Positions 9,791 through 19,465 of a stretch of DNA of 64,000 bases are shown one piece after another. Position numbers and translations under genes: made by a program. The notes under the pieces were generated by a model. The model was not told where the DNA came from. It did not search any database and saw only the letters and a program-made list of their open reading frames with translations. This DNA comes from Melioribacter sp051488685 (GTDB lineage: Bacteria; Bacteroidota; Ignavibacteria; Ignavibacteriales; Melioribacteraceae), in contig NZ_JBPSEH010000011.1 in NCBI RefSeq assembly GCF_051488685.1, positions 1-64,000 of the forward strand, written 5' to 3'. Positions within the stretch are counted from its first letter, which is position 1. Every line of letters starts with the position of its first letter.

Positions 9791-9795
9791 TTAAT

Positions 9796-10212
9796 GGTTA
9801 TCTCTGCCTAAAATTATTAATACGTTTGATTTTAATGTTTCTTATCAAAATATACTACAGTATGCTGCTTTAATTAATATAATATTGCAATACTCTAATC
9901 TTTATAATGGTCTTAACCTAAACGATTTTATAGGGAAAAGGTAATATTAGTAAACAAATAAAGCAGATGAGATGTTTTAGAATTGACAAAATTTTTACTG
10001 ATACACTTTACTTAAACATCTCAAAATAACAGGTTAATCTTAAAATAGATTTGCCCTCATTATATTTTTAGTTTTTTCTGAAAAATATTAGTGAAAAATA
10101 TATTGTAATACACGTTTAAAGTAGTATTCCGATTTCATTTCCCAATCAGTTGGAATTTATTATTTTAGTGTACGGAAATAAGAATGGGGGATTCCATTTT
10201 GATAAAAATTTT
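9796..10212 (+). promoter_or_regulatory. AT-rich region upstream of the hybrid sensor gene
   Basis: No coding frame is evident. An inverted repeat of 9 bp (GAGATGTTT at 9969-9977, AAACATCTC at 10014-10022) brackets a TTGACA hexamer at 9983-9988 for which I found no convincing -10 partner. A purine-rich GGGGG lies at 10196-10200, somewhat far from the chosen start codon at 10213. Confidence 0.3.
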
Positions 10213-13200
10213 ATGGTGAAATTTATGTCGGGCTTCCGACTTAAAATTGTTTTTATATTATTGTTGACATTTCACATTTCAGTTAGTGCTCAATATAAAA
10301 GTCTACGTTTCGAGCATTTCACACCAAATGAAGGATTATCGCGAGCAAGTGTCACCTGTATTATTCAGGATAAAAAAGGATTTATCTGGGCTGGAACATT
10401 TAACGGTTTAAACCGTTTTGACGGCTACGATTTTCATATATATCATTATGTTCAAAATGATTCTTCGAGTTTGAGTCATAATTACATCTCTTCGATTGCA
10501 CTGGATTACAAAGGTAACCTATGGGTGGGTACAAGCGATGGCTTGAATAAATATGTAAGTTCACGTGATGAATTTGTACGTTATCGTCAAAATAGAAAAA
10601 ATCCTTTTTCGATCAGCGACAATCAAATTGAAACAATTTATGAAGATAGACAAAAGCGGCTCTGGATCGGTACACGTAATGGTGGACTTAATTTATACGA
10701 CGAGAAAACCAACAGGTTCAAACATTATTATTATGGAAAAAATAGTCCCTTTAGAATTAGCAGTAATTTTGTAAGAGAAATTTTCGAAGATAAAAAAGGG
10801 AGGCTCTGGATAGGTCATTGGAGCGGGGCAATCGATATAAAACATAAAGGCGACTCAGTATTTAAGCCGCTCAAATTAAACGGTAAAAAACTTACAAATA
10901 TGCCCATCACTGCAATTTCCCAATCGAAGGACGGAACTATCTGGATTGGAACACAGGGCGATGGACTACTAAGACTTTCTTTCGATGAGGATGATTCGTT
11001 TACAGTAAAAAGATATCACCATAACCCTGCCAATAAAAACAGTATAAGCGGAAATGTTATCTTTTCTCTTATGATTGACCAAAACGGATTTATTTGGATT
11101 GGAACAGAAGACGAAGGTTTATCAATATATGACCCGTTCAACGATTATTTCTTAACTTACAAAGCAAACCCGATCGATCCATTTAGTTTAAATAATAATT
11201 CGATCTATACAATTTTTGAAGATAGAGACGGTAATGTATGGCTTGGAACCTATGCTGGGGGAATTAATCTTGTGGTAAAAGGGAAAGCATATTTTCATCA
11301 TTATAAAAATTTACCGGGCGATAATTATTCTCTGGGACATAATATTGTAAATAACTTCTGGGAAGACGATAAAGGAAATATCTGGATTGCTACAGGTGGA
11401 AGTGGGATCGATATTTTCGACAGAAAAACCAATCGTTTTTTGCACAAAAAACTAAGAAAAAATGATGGCAGTATTGATGTAGTACTTTCTTTTTATGAGG
11501 ACAGTAGAGGTAATCTCTGGATAGGCACATGGGGTAATGGCCTTTTCAAGTATAATCCTAAAACTGAACAATTTACTCATTATACCAAAGAGAGTCACGG
11601 ATTAGCAAGTGATAATATTTTTCAGATGGTTGAAGACGACCATCATCGATTGTGGCTTTGTACTTTCTGGGGTGGACTTACCCGTCTGGATATTGAATCT
11701 GGAAGTGTAAAAATTTACAATACGAGAAATTCGGGCATAAGTGACAACGACTTGAGAGCCATAATTAAAGACCATTCAAACAATCTCTGGATCGGAACGG
11801 ATATAGGCCTCGAACTCTTCAATCCCAAGACCGAAACATTCAAGTTATTCAGGCATAATAACGAGAATCCCAAAAGTATTACTAAGGGATTTGTCACTTT
11901 TATTTTAGAAGCTCATGATTCTTCACTCTGGATTGGCACTACAAGCGGACTCAATAAATATGAACCAAAAACAGATGGATTCATTCATTATACTACTAAA
12001 GACGGTTTAGCTGGCGACGAAGTTATGGCAATTGTAGAAGATAAGAATAATATTTTATGGATTAGTACTACTAAAGGGATTACTCGTTTTAATCCATCCG
12101 ACGGTTCGGTTAAAAACTATGACGTATCAGATGGCCTACAGAGCGGTGAATTTACTGCACGTTGCGGGTATATGACTTCTAAAGGAGAAATTTTATTTGG
12201 CGGGAATAATGGATTTAATCTGTTTGAACCCGACAAACTAATTGACAATAAATCGATACCACCTGTTTATATTACCGACCTGAAAATTTTTAATAAACCG
12301 GTAGCAGTCAATAAAGAAGATTCCCCATTGAAAGAAAATATTGTCGACACAAAACAATTAATCCTTTCTTATAAGCATTCGGTTATCTCTTTTGGATTTG
12401 TCGCATTAAATTACAACAGTCCAGAAAAAAATCAGTATGCTTATATGTTAGAAGGCTTCGATAAAGATTGGAATTATGTGGGTAACCTAAGAACAGCTAC
12501 GTATACAAACCTCGATGCTGGCAAGTACAGATTCAAAGTTAAAGCATCGAATAATGATGGAGTCTGGAACGAAGAGGGAGCGGTATTAAATATTGTGATT
12601 GAACCGCCATTCTACAAAACCTGGTGGGCTTACCTTATTGAATTTTTGATGTTAAGCAGTATTGCATATTTTATATCAAACTATTACATCAGCAGAAAAC
12701 GCCTCAGAAATGCATTAAAAAAAGAGCATCTTGAACTCGAAAAAATGTACGAACTCGACCACCTAAAAAATCAATTTTTCACAAACGTATCACACGAACT
12801 TCAGTCGCCGCTTACCCTCGTTCTCAGTCCTCTTGAAAAACTGATTTCTTCCGAAGAAGTCGGGGATAAAATAAAGAACAACTTGATGGTCATCTATCGC
12901 AATGCCAAACGACTTCATAGAATGGCCAATCAATTGAAAGATTTGAATAAACTCGATACTGGAGACCTAAAATTATACCTGTCGAGAGGGGATATTATTA
13001 ATTTCATACGGGAGAGTACATTTTCTTTCCATGATTTTGCTATTGACCATAATATCGATTTTCGCTTTTCAGCTGGAGTTGAAAATTATACGGCTTGGTT
13101 TGACGCCGATAAAATCGACAAGATTCTTTATAACTTGCTTTCAAATGCTTTTAAATTTACACCCGACGGCGGTACTATTTCAGTTTCTGCAAATATAATT

Positions 13201-14361
13201 GATTCTAACGCTTACAAAGGGAACAGCTCTGAAGAGAAAGCGAAAAATTACCTCGAAATTATTGTTGAGGATAATGGTATAGGTATTCCTGAACATAAAA
13301 TTAAACATATTTTCGAACGCTATTATCATATTGAAGATTATAAAGGCAAGCGCTACGATGGTATGGGAATTGGACTCGCACTTGTCCATGAACTGGTTAA
13401 CCTTTATAAAGGTTGTATACTGGTTGATAGTAAGGAAGGCGAGGGAGCTAAATTTACAGTACAAATTCCTGTTGATGAACATTTTCTGGAGGAAAATCAG
13501 CTTGTTGCAAAATTCAAAATGTCGTCGAGTAATCAATTTTTAGGCGAGCAAATTAACAATAAGAACGGTGAGGCATCACTCAGTAAATATAAATTACACA
13601 ACGTTCCTGTTTTATTAATCATTGAAGACGATTATGAAATAAGGGAGTATATAAAAAATTCATTCCAGTATGCCTACCGCATTCACGAGGCTGAGGACGG
13701 GGAGACGGGATTTAAAAAAGCAATGCAGATTATACCCGATATTATAATAACTGATATCAAAATGAAAAAATTAGACGGTATCACATTATGCAATAAACTC
13801 AAAAACGACGACAAAACAAGTCACATCCCGGTTATTATACTAACCAGTTATAATACACAAGATTATCACATTAAGAGTATTAATCAGGGTGCCGATGCTT
13901 ATTTACCGAAACCGTTTAATATTAGCGTTCTCGAAGCATACATAACGAACCTTCTTGAGTCAAGAAAGAAAATGCAGGAAAAATTTAGTAAGGAATTTAT
14001 TTTCGGAGATTCGAAAATTCCTTTAACCGACATCGATGCTCAGTTCCTCGATAACCTTGTGAAAATAATTGAAGATCATATCTCCGACGAAAAATTCAAC
14101 GCTGACATGCTGAGTAAAGAAATTGGCATGAGCAGAATGCAGTTATACAGAAAACTTCGCGGTTTGACTGACCAGACAGTACACGAATTCATTCGAAACA
14201 TAAGGTTGAAAAAAGCAACACAGCTGCTCGAGCAGAAGAAAATGACCATTACGGAAATTGCCTATGCCGTAGGTTTCAACGACCTGACGTATTTTGCCCG
14301 CTGTTTCAAAAAACAATACGGCAAATCGCCTTCTGAATACATGTCTAATAAAAATAACTGA
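10213..14361 (+). CDS. Hybrid two-component system sensor/regulator (HTCS)
   Basis: This is a one-protein two-component system that senses oligosaccharide in the periplasm and activates the adjacent glycan locus. Counted from the upstream ATG at 10150, the order is: signal segment ending near 48, two-bladed Reg_prop propellers to about 720 (many LWIGT repeats), a Y_Y_Y domain, a membrane helix at about 826-850, HisKA with H882 (NVSHELQSP), HATPase (N-box NLLSNAFKFTPDGG, GMGIGLALV), a receiver with D1202 (ITDIKM), and a C-terminal AraC HTH (EIAYAVGFNDLTYFARCFKKQYG). I choose 10213 because the signal peptide begins there; 10225 and 10150 are alternatives. The direct repeats in front of the next promoters are its likely targets. 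Confidence 0.95.
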   Translation: MVKFMSGFRLKIVFILLLTFHISVSAQYKSLRFEHFTPNEGLSRASVTCIIQDKKGFIWAGTFNGLNRFDGYDFHIYHYVQNDSSSLSHNYISSIALDYKGNLWVGTSDGLNKYVSSRDEFVRYRQNRKNPFSISDNQIETIYEDRQKRLWIGTRNGGLNLYDEKTNRFKHYYYGKNSPFRISSNFVREIFEDKKGRLWIGHWSGAIDIKHKGDSVFKPLKLNGKKLTNMPITAISQSKDGTIWIGTQGDGLLRLSFDEDDSFTVKRYHHNPANKNSISGNVIFSLMIDQNGFIWIGTEDEGLSIYDPFNDYFLTYKANPIDPFSLNNNSIYTIFEDRDGNVWLGTYAGGINLVVKGKAYFHHYKNLPGDNYSLGHNIVNNFWEDDKGNIWIATGGSGIDIFDRKTNRFLHKKLRKNDGSIDVVLSFYEDSRGNLWIGTWGNGLFKYNPKTEQFTHYTKESHGLASDNIFQMVEDDHHRLWLCTFWGGLTRLDIESGSVKIYNTRNSGISDNDLRAIIKDHSNNLWIGTDIGLELFNPKTETFKLFRHNNENPKSITKGFVTFILEAHDSSLWIGTTSGLNKYEPKTDGFIHYTTKDGLAGDEVMAIVEDKNNILWISTTKGITRFNPSDGSVKNYDVSDGLQSGEFTARCGYMTSKGEILFGGNNGFNLFEPDKLIDNKSIPPVYITDLKIFNKPVAVNKEDSPLKENIVDTKQLILSYKHSVISFGFVALNYNSPEKNQYAYMLEGFDKDWNYVGNLRTATYTNLDAGKYRFKVKASNNDGVWNEEGAVLNIVIEPPFYKTWWAYLIEFLMLSSIAYFISNYYISRKRLRNALKKEHLELEKMYELDHLKNQFFTNVSHELQSPLTLVLSPLEKLISSEEVGDKIKNNLMVIYRNAKRLHRMANQLKDLNKLDTGDLKLYLSRGDIINFIRESTFSFHDFAIDHNIDFRFSAGVENYTAWFDADKIDKILYNLLSNAFKFTPDGGTISVSANIIDSNAYKGNSSEEKAKNYLEIIVEDNGIGIPEHKIKHIFERYYHIEDYKGKRYDGMGIGLALVHELVNLYKGCILVDSKEGEGAKFTVQIPVDEHFLEENQLVAKFKMSSSNQFLGEQINNKNGEASLSKYKLHNVPVLLIIEDDYEIREYIKNSFQYAYRIHEAEDGETGFKKAMQIIPDIIITDIKMKKLDGITLCNKLKNDDKTSHIPVIILTSYNTQDYHIKSINQGADAYLPKPFNISVLEAYITNLLESRKKMQEKFSKEFIFGDSKIPLTDIDAQFLDNLVKIIEDHISDEKFNADMLSKEIGMSRMQLYRKLRGLTDQTVHEFIRNIRLKKATQLLEQKKMTITEIAYAVGFNDLTYFARCFKKQYGKSPSEYMSNKNN

Positions 14362-14383
14362 CCTATTTCTTTCCTTATCAGAA

Positions 14384-14412
14384 TGTTACTATAGTCCTAA
14401 ATTTTGTTACTA
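14384..14412 (+). promoter_or_regulatory. Paired direct repeat, likely HTCS binding site
   Basis: TGTTACTA occurs at 14384-14391 and again at 14405-14412, exactly 21 bp apart on the same face of the helix, 66 bp before the GH30 start. The same pair with the same spacing lies before the transporter gene. Direct repeats two helical turns apart fit a dimeric AraC-type activator. Confidence 0.65.
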
Positions 14413-14478
14413 ACGTACAAGACTGTAATGTTAATTTCAGGTATTTTGTCTTTTAGCCATTTTTTTACTGGAGGAATT

Positions 14479-15975
14479 ATGAAGGGGGAAAAATTATTCT
14501 TTATTTTATTGATAGTTATTGCAACAGCCTGTGCCCATAAGGAATATTATTATAAGGAAGCAATTGTTGTCCAGACTTCAAAGTCGGGCGATAAGTTGAC
14601 CAACAAAGGAACTTTCAATTTAAGCTCACAATCGAATAACACCGACATTGTAATTAAACTCTACCCAGATTCACTTTATCAACAAATAATTGGATTTGGC
14701 GGGGCATTTACCGAAGCCTCAGCTTACGTTCTAAATCAGATTAGTCGTGAAAAGCGAACTGAGGTACTTAATGCATATTTTTCAGAATCGGGAGCTGATT
14801 ATTCATTAATGCGAACTCACATCAATAGTTGTGATTTTTCATTGAGGAATTACTCTTACGATGAAGTTCCTGGTGATACGGCACTCGAACATTTTAGTAT
14901 CAAGGAAGATATTGATGACCTGGTACCATTAATAAAAGATGCAAAACAAATTTCAGCGGATGGTTTTAAATTATTGGCTTCTCCATGGACAGCCCCACCA
15001 TGGATGAAAGATAATAACGACTGGAACGGTGGAGCATTAAAACCCGAATTCTATCCCGTCTGGGCTAAATTCTTTGTTAAATATATAAGAGCTTATGACA
15101 GCCTTGGTATTGATATATGGGGTGTAACCGTTGAGAACGAGCCACTGGGTAACGGTGAGCAATGGGAAAGTATGATTTATACCCCAGAACAAATGGCAGA
15201 TTTTATTAAAAATCATTTAGGCCCTCTTTTCAGAAAAGAAGGTATTGATGCGAATATATTGATTTATGATCAGAACAGAGATGAAGTGGTTCAGTGGGCA
15301 GAAAAAATTCTTAAAGACCAGGAAGCAGCAAAATATGTATGGGGAACTGCTGTTCACTGGTACAGCAGTACGATTTCGTGGTATCCTGAAGCTTTAAACG
15401 AAGTTCATGCAAAATTTCCAAACAAACATTTAATGCATACAGAAGGCTGCATCGATGCTGAAGTTCCTGTATGGAAAGACGACCTCTGGTACTGGAGCAA
15501 AGAGGCAACCGATTGGGGGTATGATTGGGCATCTCCTGAAACCAGGCACCTCCATCCAAAATATATTCCTGTTTTTAGATACGCACGTGATATTATAGGA
15601 GGACTTAACAGTTGGTTGACAGGGTGGATCGATTGGAATATTGTGCTTGACGACAAGGGCGGGCCAAATCATGCAAAGAACTGGTGTATTGCACCGGTCA
15701 TCGTTAAACCAGAAAAAAACGAAGTCTATTACACTCCGCTCTATTACATAATGTCACATTTCAGTAAGTATATAAGACCAGGCGCCCACAGAATAAAACT
15801 TGATATCAATAATTCCGACATCATGTCGACGGCGGCCATCAACGGAGATAAATCGATTGCAGTGGAAATTTTCAATCCGACAGAAAAAGAATATAAATAC
15901 TCAATCGAAATTGAAGGAAAATTTATCAATTACTCTATCCCAGGAAATTCATTACAAACGATCATTATTAAATGA
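14479..15975 (+). CDS. GH30 beta-glucanase/glucosidase, lipoprotein
   Basis: A retaining glycoside hydrolase of family GH30, whose members cleave beta-1,6-glucans or beta-glucosides. Start 14479 is chosen because GGAGGAA precedes it and it gives a clean signal peptide with a lipobox (IATAC); the ATG at 14404 has neither. Family landmarks are GFGGAFTEASA, SPWTAPPWMK, the acid/base E221 in VENEP and the nucleophile E322 in HTEGC. It is probably anchored in the outer membrane. In this locus a role on beta-1,6 branches of a laminarin-like beta-1,3-glucan is likely, but specificity is inferred. It is followed by the mutarotase-like gene with a 1-bp gap. Confidence 0.9.
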   Translation: MKGEKLFFILLIVIATACAHKEYYYKEAIVVQTSKSGDKLTNKGTFNLSSQSNNTDIVIKLYPDSLYQQIIGFGGAFTEASAYVLNQISREKRTEVLNAYFSESGADYSLMRTHINSCDFSLRNYSYDEVPGDTALEHFSIKEDIDDLVPLIKDAKQISADGFKLLASPWTAPPWMKDNNDWNGGALKPEFYPVWAKFFVKYIRAYDSLGIDIWGVTVENEPLGNGEQWESMIYTPEQMADFIKNHLGPLFRKEGIDANILIYDQNRDEVVQWAEKILKDQEAAKYVWGTAVHWYSSTISWYPEALNEVHAKFPNKHLMHTEGCIDAEVPVWKDDLWYWSKEATDWGYDWASPETRHLHPKYIPVFRYARDIIGGLNSWLTGWIDWNIVLDDKGGPNHAKNWCIAPVIVKPEKNEVYYTPLYYIMSHFSKYIRPGAHRIKLDINNSDIMSTAAINGDKSIAVEIFNPTEKEYKYSIEIEGKFINYSIPGNSLQTIIIK

Positions 15976-15976
15976 T

Positions 15977-16858
15977 ATGCCCGTAGAATTAAATAGCGAT
16001 AGCTTGAGTCTTATAATTGACCTGCCCCATGAAGGCTATTCAGGTTCACGGTTTGACTACACAGGGAAAATTAGGAAGGTCATTTATGAAGATTTGCATA
16101 TCGGTACATCGGAAACAGAAATTTATGATACTAAAAAAGGTTGTGGGTTTTTTAATGAATTTGGTATCGACTCACCTTTAGGTTACGATGAAGTTGATGT
16201 AGGTGAGGAGTTTGTCAAACCAGGAGTTGGTTATCTGAAAAAGGTGTCGTATGATCTTTACGATTTCTTTTATGAGTACTCGTTTCGCCCTTTCAATTAT
16301 GATTATTGGATCGACAAAGAGAAAATTATCTACCATTATAAATGCGATTTCAATGGTTACGGTTTTGAAGTCCTAAAAGAAATTGTTCTAACCGGCAATC
16401 GGTTCAATATAAAATATAAATTTGAAAATACGGGCGAAAAAGTAATCCAGACCAATGAGTATGTTCACAATTTTATTTCCATTAATTCGAATAATCTATC
16501 GAAAAATTATCGACTGATCTTTCCTTTTCAAATCATAAAAGATGATATTAAAAAAGTTAACGATAAAGAAAACAAGTTAATTTTTCACGAAAATTTAATT
16601 AGCTGGAATGATGAACCAAAGACAGAATTTTTTCTGGATACCATAAAAAGTAATTGTAGTGCAATATGGACAATTTCAAACAGGATGTTAGGGTGCGAAA
16701 TATCCGAGAAAGGGGATTTTACTGCATATAAAATTAATTTATGGGGAAAACGCCATGTAGTGAGTCCAGAATTATTCAAAAAAATTGAATTAAATCCTAG
16801 CCAGAAAGAAGAATGGAGCCGAACTTTTTCATTTAACAGGATCCATGAAAACGTTTGA
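15977..16858 (+). CDS. Galactose mutarotase-like (aldose epimerase-fold) protein
   Basis: A 293-residue cytoplasmic-looking protein with no signal peptide. The N-terminal SGSRFDYTGKIRKVIYED and central NEYVHNFISI fit the beta-sandwich aldose-1-epimerase superfamily, which interconverts sugar anomers or binds sugars. The frame is open back to 15800, but that part overlaps GH30 out of frame, so the ATG at 15977 right after the GH30 stop is the sensible start. Coupling to GH30 suggests a role on the released sugar. The substrate is not determinable here. Confidence 0.7.
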   Translation: MPVELNSDSLSLIIDLPHEGYSGSRFDYTGKIRKVIYEDLHIGTSETEIYDTKKGCGFFNEFGIDSPLGYDEVDVGEEFVKPGVGYLKKVSYDLYDFFYEYSFRPFNYDYWIDKEKIIYHYKCDFNGYGFEVLKEIVLTGNRFNIKYKFENTGEKVIQTNEYVHNFISINSNNLSKNYRLIFPFQIIKDDIKKVNDKENKLIFHENLISWNDEPKTEFFLDTIKSNCSAIWTISNRMLGCEISEKGDFTAYKINLWGKRHVVSPELFKKIELNPSQKEEWSRTFSFNRIHENV

Positions 16859-16887
16859 AAATAACGAAATTAGATACAATTAGCCCG

Positions 16888-16916
16888 TGTTACTATTGTA
16901 CTATAGATTGTTACTA
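16888..16916 (+). promoter_or_regulatory. Paired direct repeat, likely HTCS binding site
   Basis: TGTTACTA at 16888-16895 and 16909-16916, again 21 bp apart, 79 bp before the transporter start. Over the 29-bp unit 24 positions match the site before GH30, and the two repeat halves are identical between sites. Confidence 0.65.
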
Positions 16917-16995
16917 TAAGCCGAGTGTATACTTTAATAAATTATTTTTTTTGCAACCATCGAGCCAGCATTATTAGAAAATATTGGAGTAAAAA

Positions 16996-18366
16996 ATGGA
17001 GCATAATGGCGAGAAATTATCCCTGAAAGAGAAGATCGGATACGGTCTGGGAGATACTGCTTCGAATCTTTATTTCCAGATGTTTGTCAATTTTTTGTTG
17101 TTCTTTTATACGGACATATTCGGAATACCAGCAGCAGCTGCCGGCACGATGTTGATGGTCTCCCGTATCTGGGATGCAGTTAACGACCCGATTATGGGGG
17201 TTATAGCAGACAGAACCAATTCAAAGTGGGGAAAATTTAGACCATATTTGATCTGGATGTCCGCTCCTCTGGCAATATTTGGAGTGCTGGCCTTCATAAC
17301 TCCACCTTTCGATGTAACAGGTAAAATTATTTATGCCTACATAACTTTTACTCTTGTAATGATGGCATACACTGCAGTAAATATTCCCTATTCGGCTTTG
17401 ATGGGAGTTATATCTCCAAATTCTCTTGAAAGAACGAGCGTTTCGACTTATCGTTTCGTGCTTGCATTTGTTGGTGCGTTTATAGTTCAAGGTTTAACTT
17501 TACCACTTGTTAATTTTTTTGGCGGAGGCAATCAGGTATTAGGCTTCCCATTTACGATGGGTGTCTACGGAATCCTTGCTTGCATTTTATTCTATATTAC
17601 ATTTAAAACTACTCGTGAAAGAGTCGTTGTCTCGTCAGAACAAAAATCTTCTTTGAAAGATGATATTAAAGATTTAATTCGGAACCGCCCCTGGATGTAT
17701 TTACTTGTAATGGGAGTTTTTACGCTCGGCTATATAATTATTCGAAGCGGCACAATTATTTACTATTTTAAGTATTACGTCGGTAGCGAAGCTCTTGCGT
17801 CGCTCTTTATGGTACTCGGTACAATTGGCGTTATTGCAGGCGTGGCATCCACTCAATTCTTTGCGAAAAAATTCGGTAAAAAAAGATTCTACATTTTCGT
17901 AATGTCATTGACTACAATATTGACAGTCCTTTTTTATTTCCTGCCAGCCGACCAGATTTTTTTGATTTTCGCTCTCCATGTTTTAATCTCATTCATAATG
18001 GCACCGCAGGCTCCATTGTTGTGGGCAATGTATGCCGACACGGCTGACTATTCTGAATGGAAAAATGAAAGACGAGCTACCGGACTAGTATTTTCTGCAG
18101 CTACGTTTGCCCAGAAATTTGGTATTGCCTTCGGAGGAGGATTGGCAGGATGGCTGCTGGCTCTTTTCGGCTTTGTTCCAAATACAGACCAAACCCCTGA
18201 AACTTTAAATGGAATTAAAATGATGATGAGTTTTATTCCCGCAGTTGGAACTTTTGTTGCCACTATTGCCGCGTTCTTTTATGAACTTGACGATAATACA
18301 ATGAAGAAAATTGAACTTGACCTAAAATTGAGAAAAGGTGAAGTACAACAGGAGGCTATAAAATGA
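16996..18366 (+). CDS. GPH-family sugar:cation symporter (MelB-like)
   Basis: A 12-helix inner-membrane transporter of the glycoside-pentoside-hexuronide family. The N-terminus KEKIGYGLGDTASNLYF and the loop ADRTNSKWGKFRPYLIW are family signatures; MelB-type proteins coordinate Na+ or H+ with Asp residues in helices 2 and 4, consistent with WDAVNDPIMG here. The length of 456 is normal. It begins a second transcription unit of the glucan locus, behind its own direct-repeat pair, and its stop overlaps the GH16 start. It probably imports glucose or short beta-glucans that feed the cytoplasmic phosphorylase. Confidence 0.92.
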   Translation: MEHNGEKLSLKEKIGYGLGDTASNLYFQMFVNFLLFFYTDIFGIPAAAAGTMLMVSRIWDAVNDPIMGVIADRTNSKWGKFRPYLIWMSAPLAIFGVLAFITPPFDVTGKIIYAYITFTLVMMAYTAVNIPYSALMGVISPNSLERTSVSTYRFVLAFVGAFIVQGLTLPLVNFFGGGNQVLGFPFTMGVYGILACILFYITFKTTRERVVVSSEQKSSLKDDIKDLIRNRPWMYLLVMGVFTLGYIIIRSGTIIYYFKYYVGSEALASLFMVLGTIGVIAGVASTQFFAKKFGKKRFYIFVMSLTTILTVLFYFLPADQIFLIFALHVLISFIMAPQAPLLWAMYADTADYSEWKNERRATGLVFSAATFAQKFGIAFGGGLAGWLLALFGFVPNTDQTPETLNGIKMMMSFIPAVGTFVATIAAFFYELDDNTMKKIELDLKLRKGEVQQEAIK

Positions 18367-19457
18367 AAACCAAAATTTTATGTATTATTTTCTTAGCTCT
18401 GACATTACAGGTAGAATTGACATATTCCCAGGAATATCAATTGGTCTGGTCAGACGAATTTGACGGCACTGAACTAAACCCAGATAAATGGGATTTTCAG
18501 ATTGGCAACGGGCCGCCAGCAGGTTGGGGTAATAATGAACTTGAATACTACAGAAAAGAAAATGCAACTGTAAGTGACGGTTTTCTTACCATTACAGCAA
18601 AGAAAGAAAATTATCAAGGTTTTTCTTATACATCTTCACGCATAAGGACTCTCCACAAGGGAGACTGGAAATATGGAAAGTTTGAAATCCGCGCGAAGAT
18701 GCCAAAAGGTAAAGGACTCTGGCCCGCAATCTGGATGATGCCAACTGATAATGTTTATGGCGGATGGGCTGCAAGTGGTGAAATAGATATTATGGAATAT
18801 CTCGGTCACGACACTACTACAGTTTATGGCACTCTTCACTACGGTGGTACGTGGCCAAATAATGTACATACGGGTAAATCTTACACCCTCAAATCAGGTG
18901 GTTTTAATGAAGACTTCCATACTTTCACTCTAATCTGGGAAGAAGGAAGAATCGATTGGTATGTTGACGGACAATTGTATCAAACGCAAACGCATTGGTA
19001 TACATCTGGGCATAGTTTTCCAGCACCTTTCGACCAGCGATTTTATCTAATCATCAATCTGGCTGTGGGCGGTAACTGGCCAGGTAATCCCGACGGTTCT
19101 ACTAAATTCCCACAAGAATTTGTTATCGATTATGTAAGAGTTTATCAAAAAGTTAGTACGGATATTAATGACGAAAATAATTCGGGAAAACCGGCGGATT
19201 TTTATCTGGGACAAAATTACCCAAATCCATTTAACTCACAAACTGTAATAGAATACAGGCTGCCCAAAGCTTCTAATGTTAAAATTACTCTTTACAACAT
19301 GTATGGACAAACTACCGGTGTATTGGTGGATAAATATCACAATGCAGGTAGCTATAAATATTCTTTTGATGCAACGAATCTGAGTTCTGGAATTTATACT
19401 TATTCATTAAATGCCGGGGGGCACACAAAAAGTCGTAAGCTTGTATTAATAAAATAA
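18363..19457 (+). CDS. GH16 endo-beta-1,3-glucanase (laminarinase-type) with T9SS domain
   Basis: A secreted 364-residue enzyme: signal peptide (1-23), GH16 jelly-roll domain (about 25-260) and a T9SS sorting domain (about 277-364, with LGQNYPNPFN). The catalytic motif GEIDIMEYLG gives nucleophile E140, D142 and acid/base E145. The WAASGEIDIME context fits laminarinase-like GH16. It overlaps the transporter gene by 4 bp. The T9SS tail implies export across the outer membrane and attachment to the cell surface or release. This is the best evidence that the locus targets beta-1,3-glucan. Confidence 0.93.
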   Translation: MKTKILCIIFLALTLQVELTYSQEYQLVWSDEFDGTELNPDKWDFQIGNGPPAGWGNNELEYYRKENATVSDGFLTITAKKENYQGFSYTSSRIRTLHKGDWKYGKFEIRAKMPKGKGLWPAIWMMPTDNVYGGWAASGEIDIMEYLGHDTTTVYGTLHYGGTWPNNVHTGKSYTLKSGGFNEDFHTFTLIWEEGRIDWYVDGQLYQTQTHWYTSGHSFPAPFDQRFYLIINLAVGGNWPGNPDGSTKFPQEFVIDYVRVYQKVSTDINDENNSGKPADFYLGQNYPNPFNSQTVIEYRLPKASNVKITLYNMYGQTTGVLVDKYHNAGSYKYSFDATNLSSGIYTYSLNAGGHTKSRKLVLIK

Positions 19458-19465
19458 TTGTTGAT

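Noticed and set aside
14404..14478. Upstream ATG giving a 25-residue longer GH30 protein
   Set aside because: It has no ribosome-binding site, lies across the HTCS-type direct repeat, and hides the lipoprotein signal that begins at 14479.
15800..15976. Long N-terminal extension of the mutarotase-like protein
   Set aside because: It overlaps GH30 out of frame and its sequence is low-quality shadow coding; ATG 15977 fits operon spacing.
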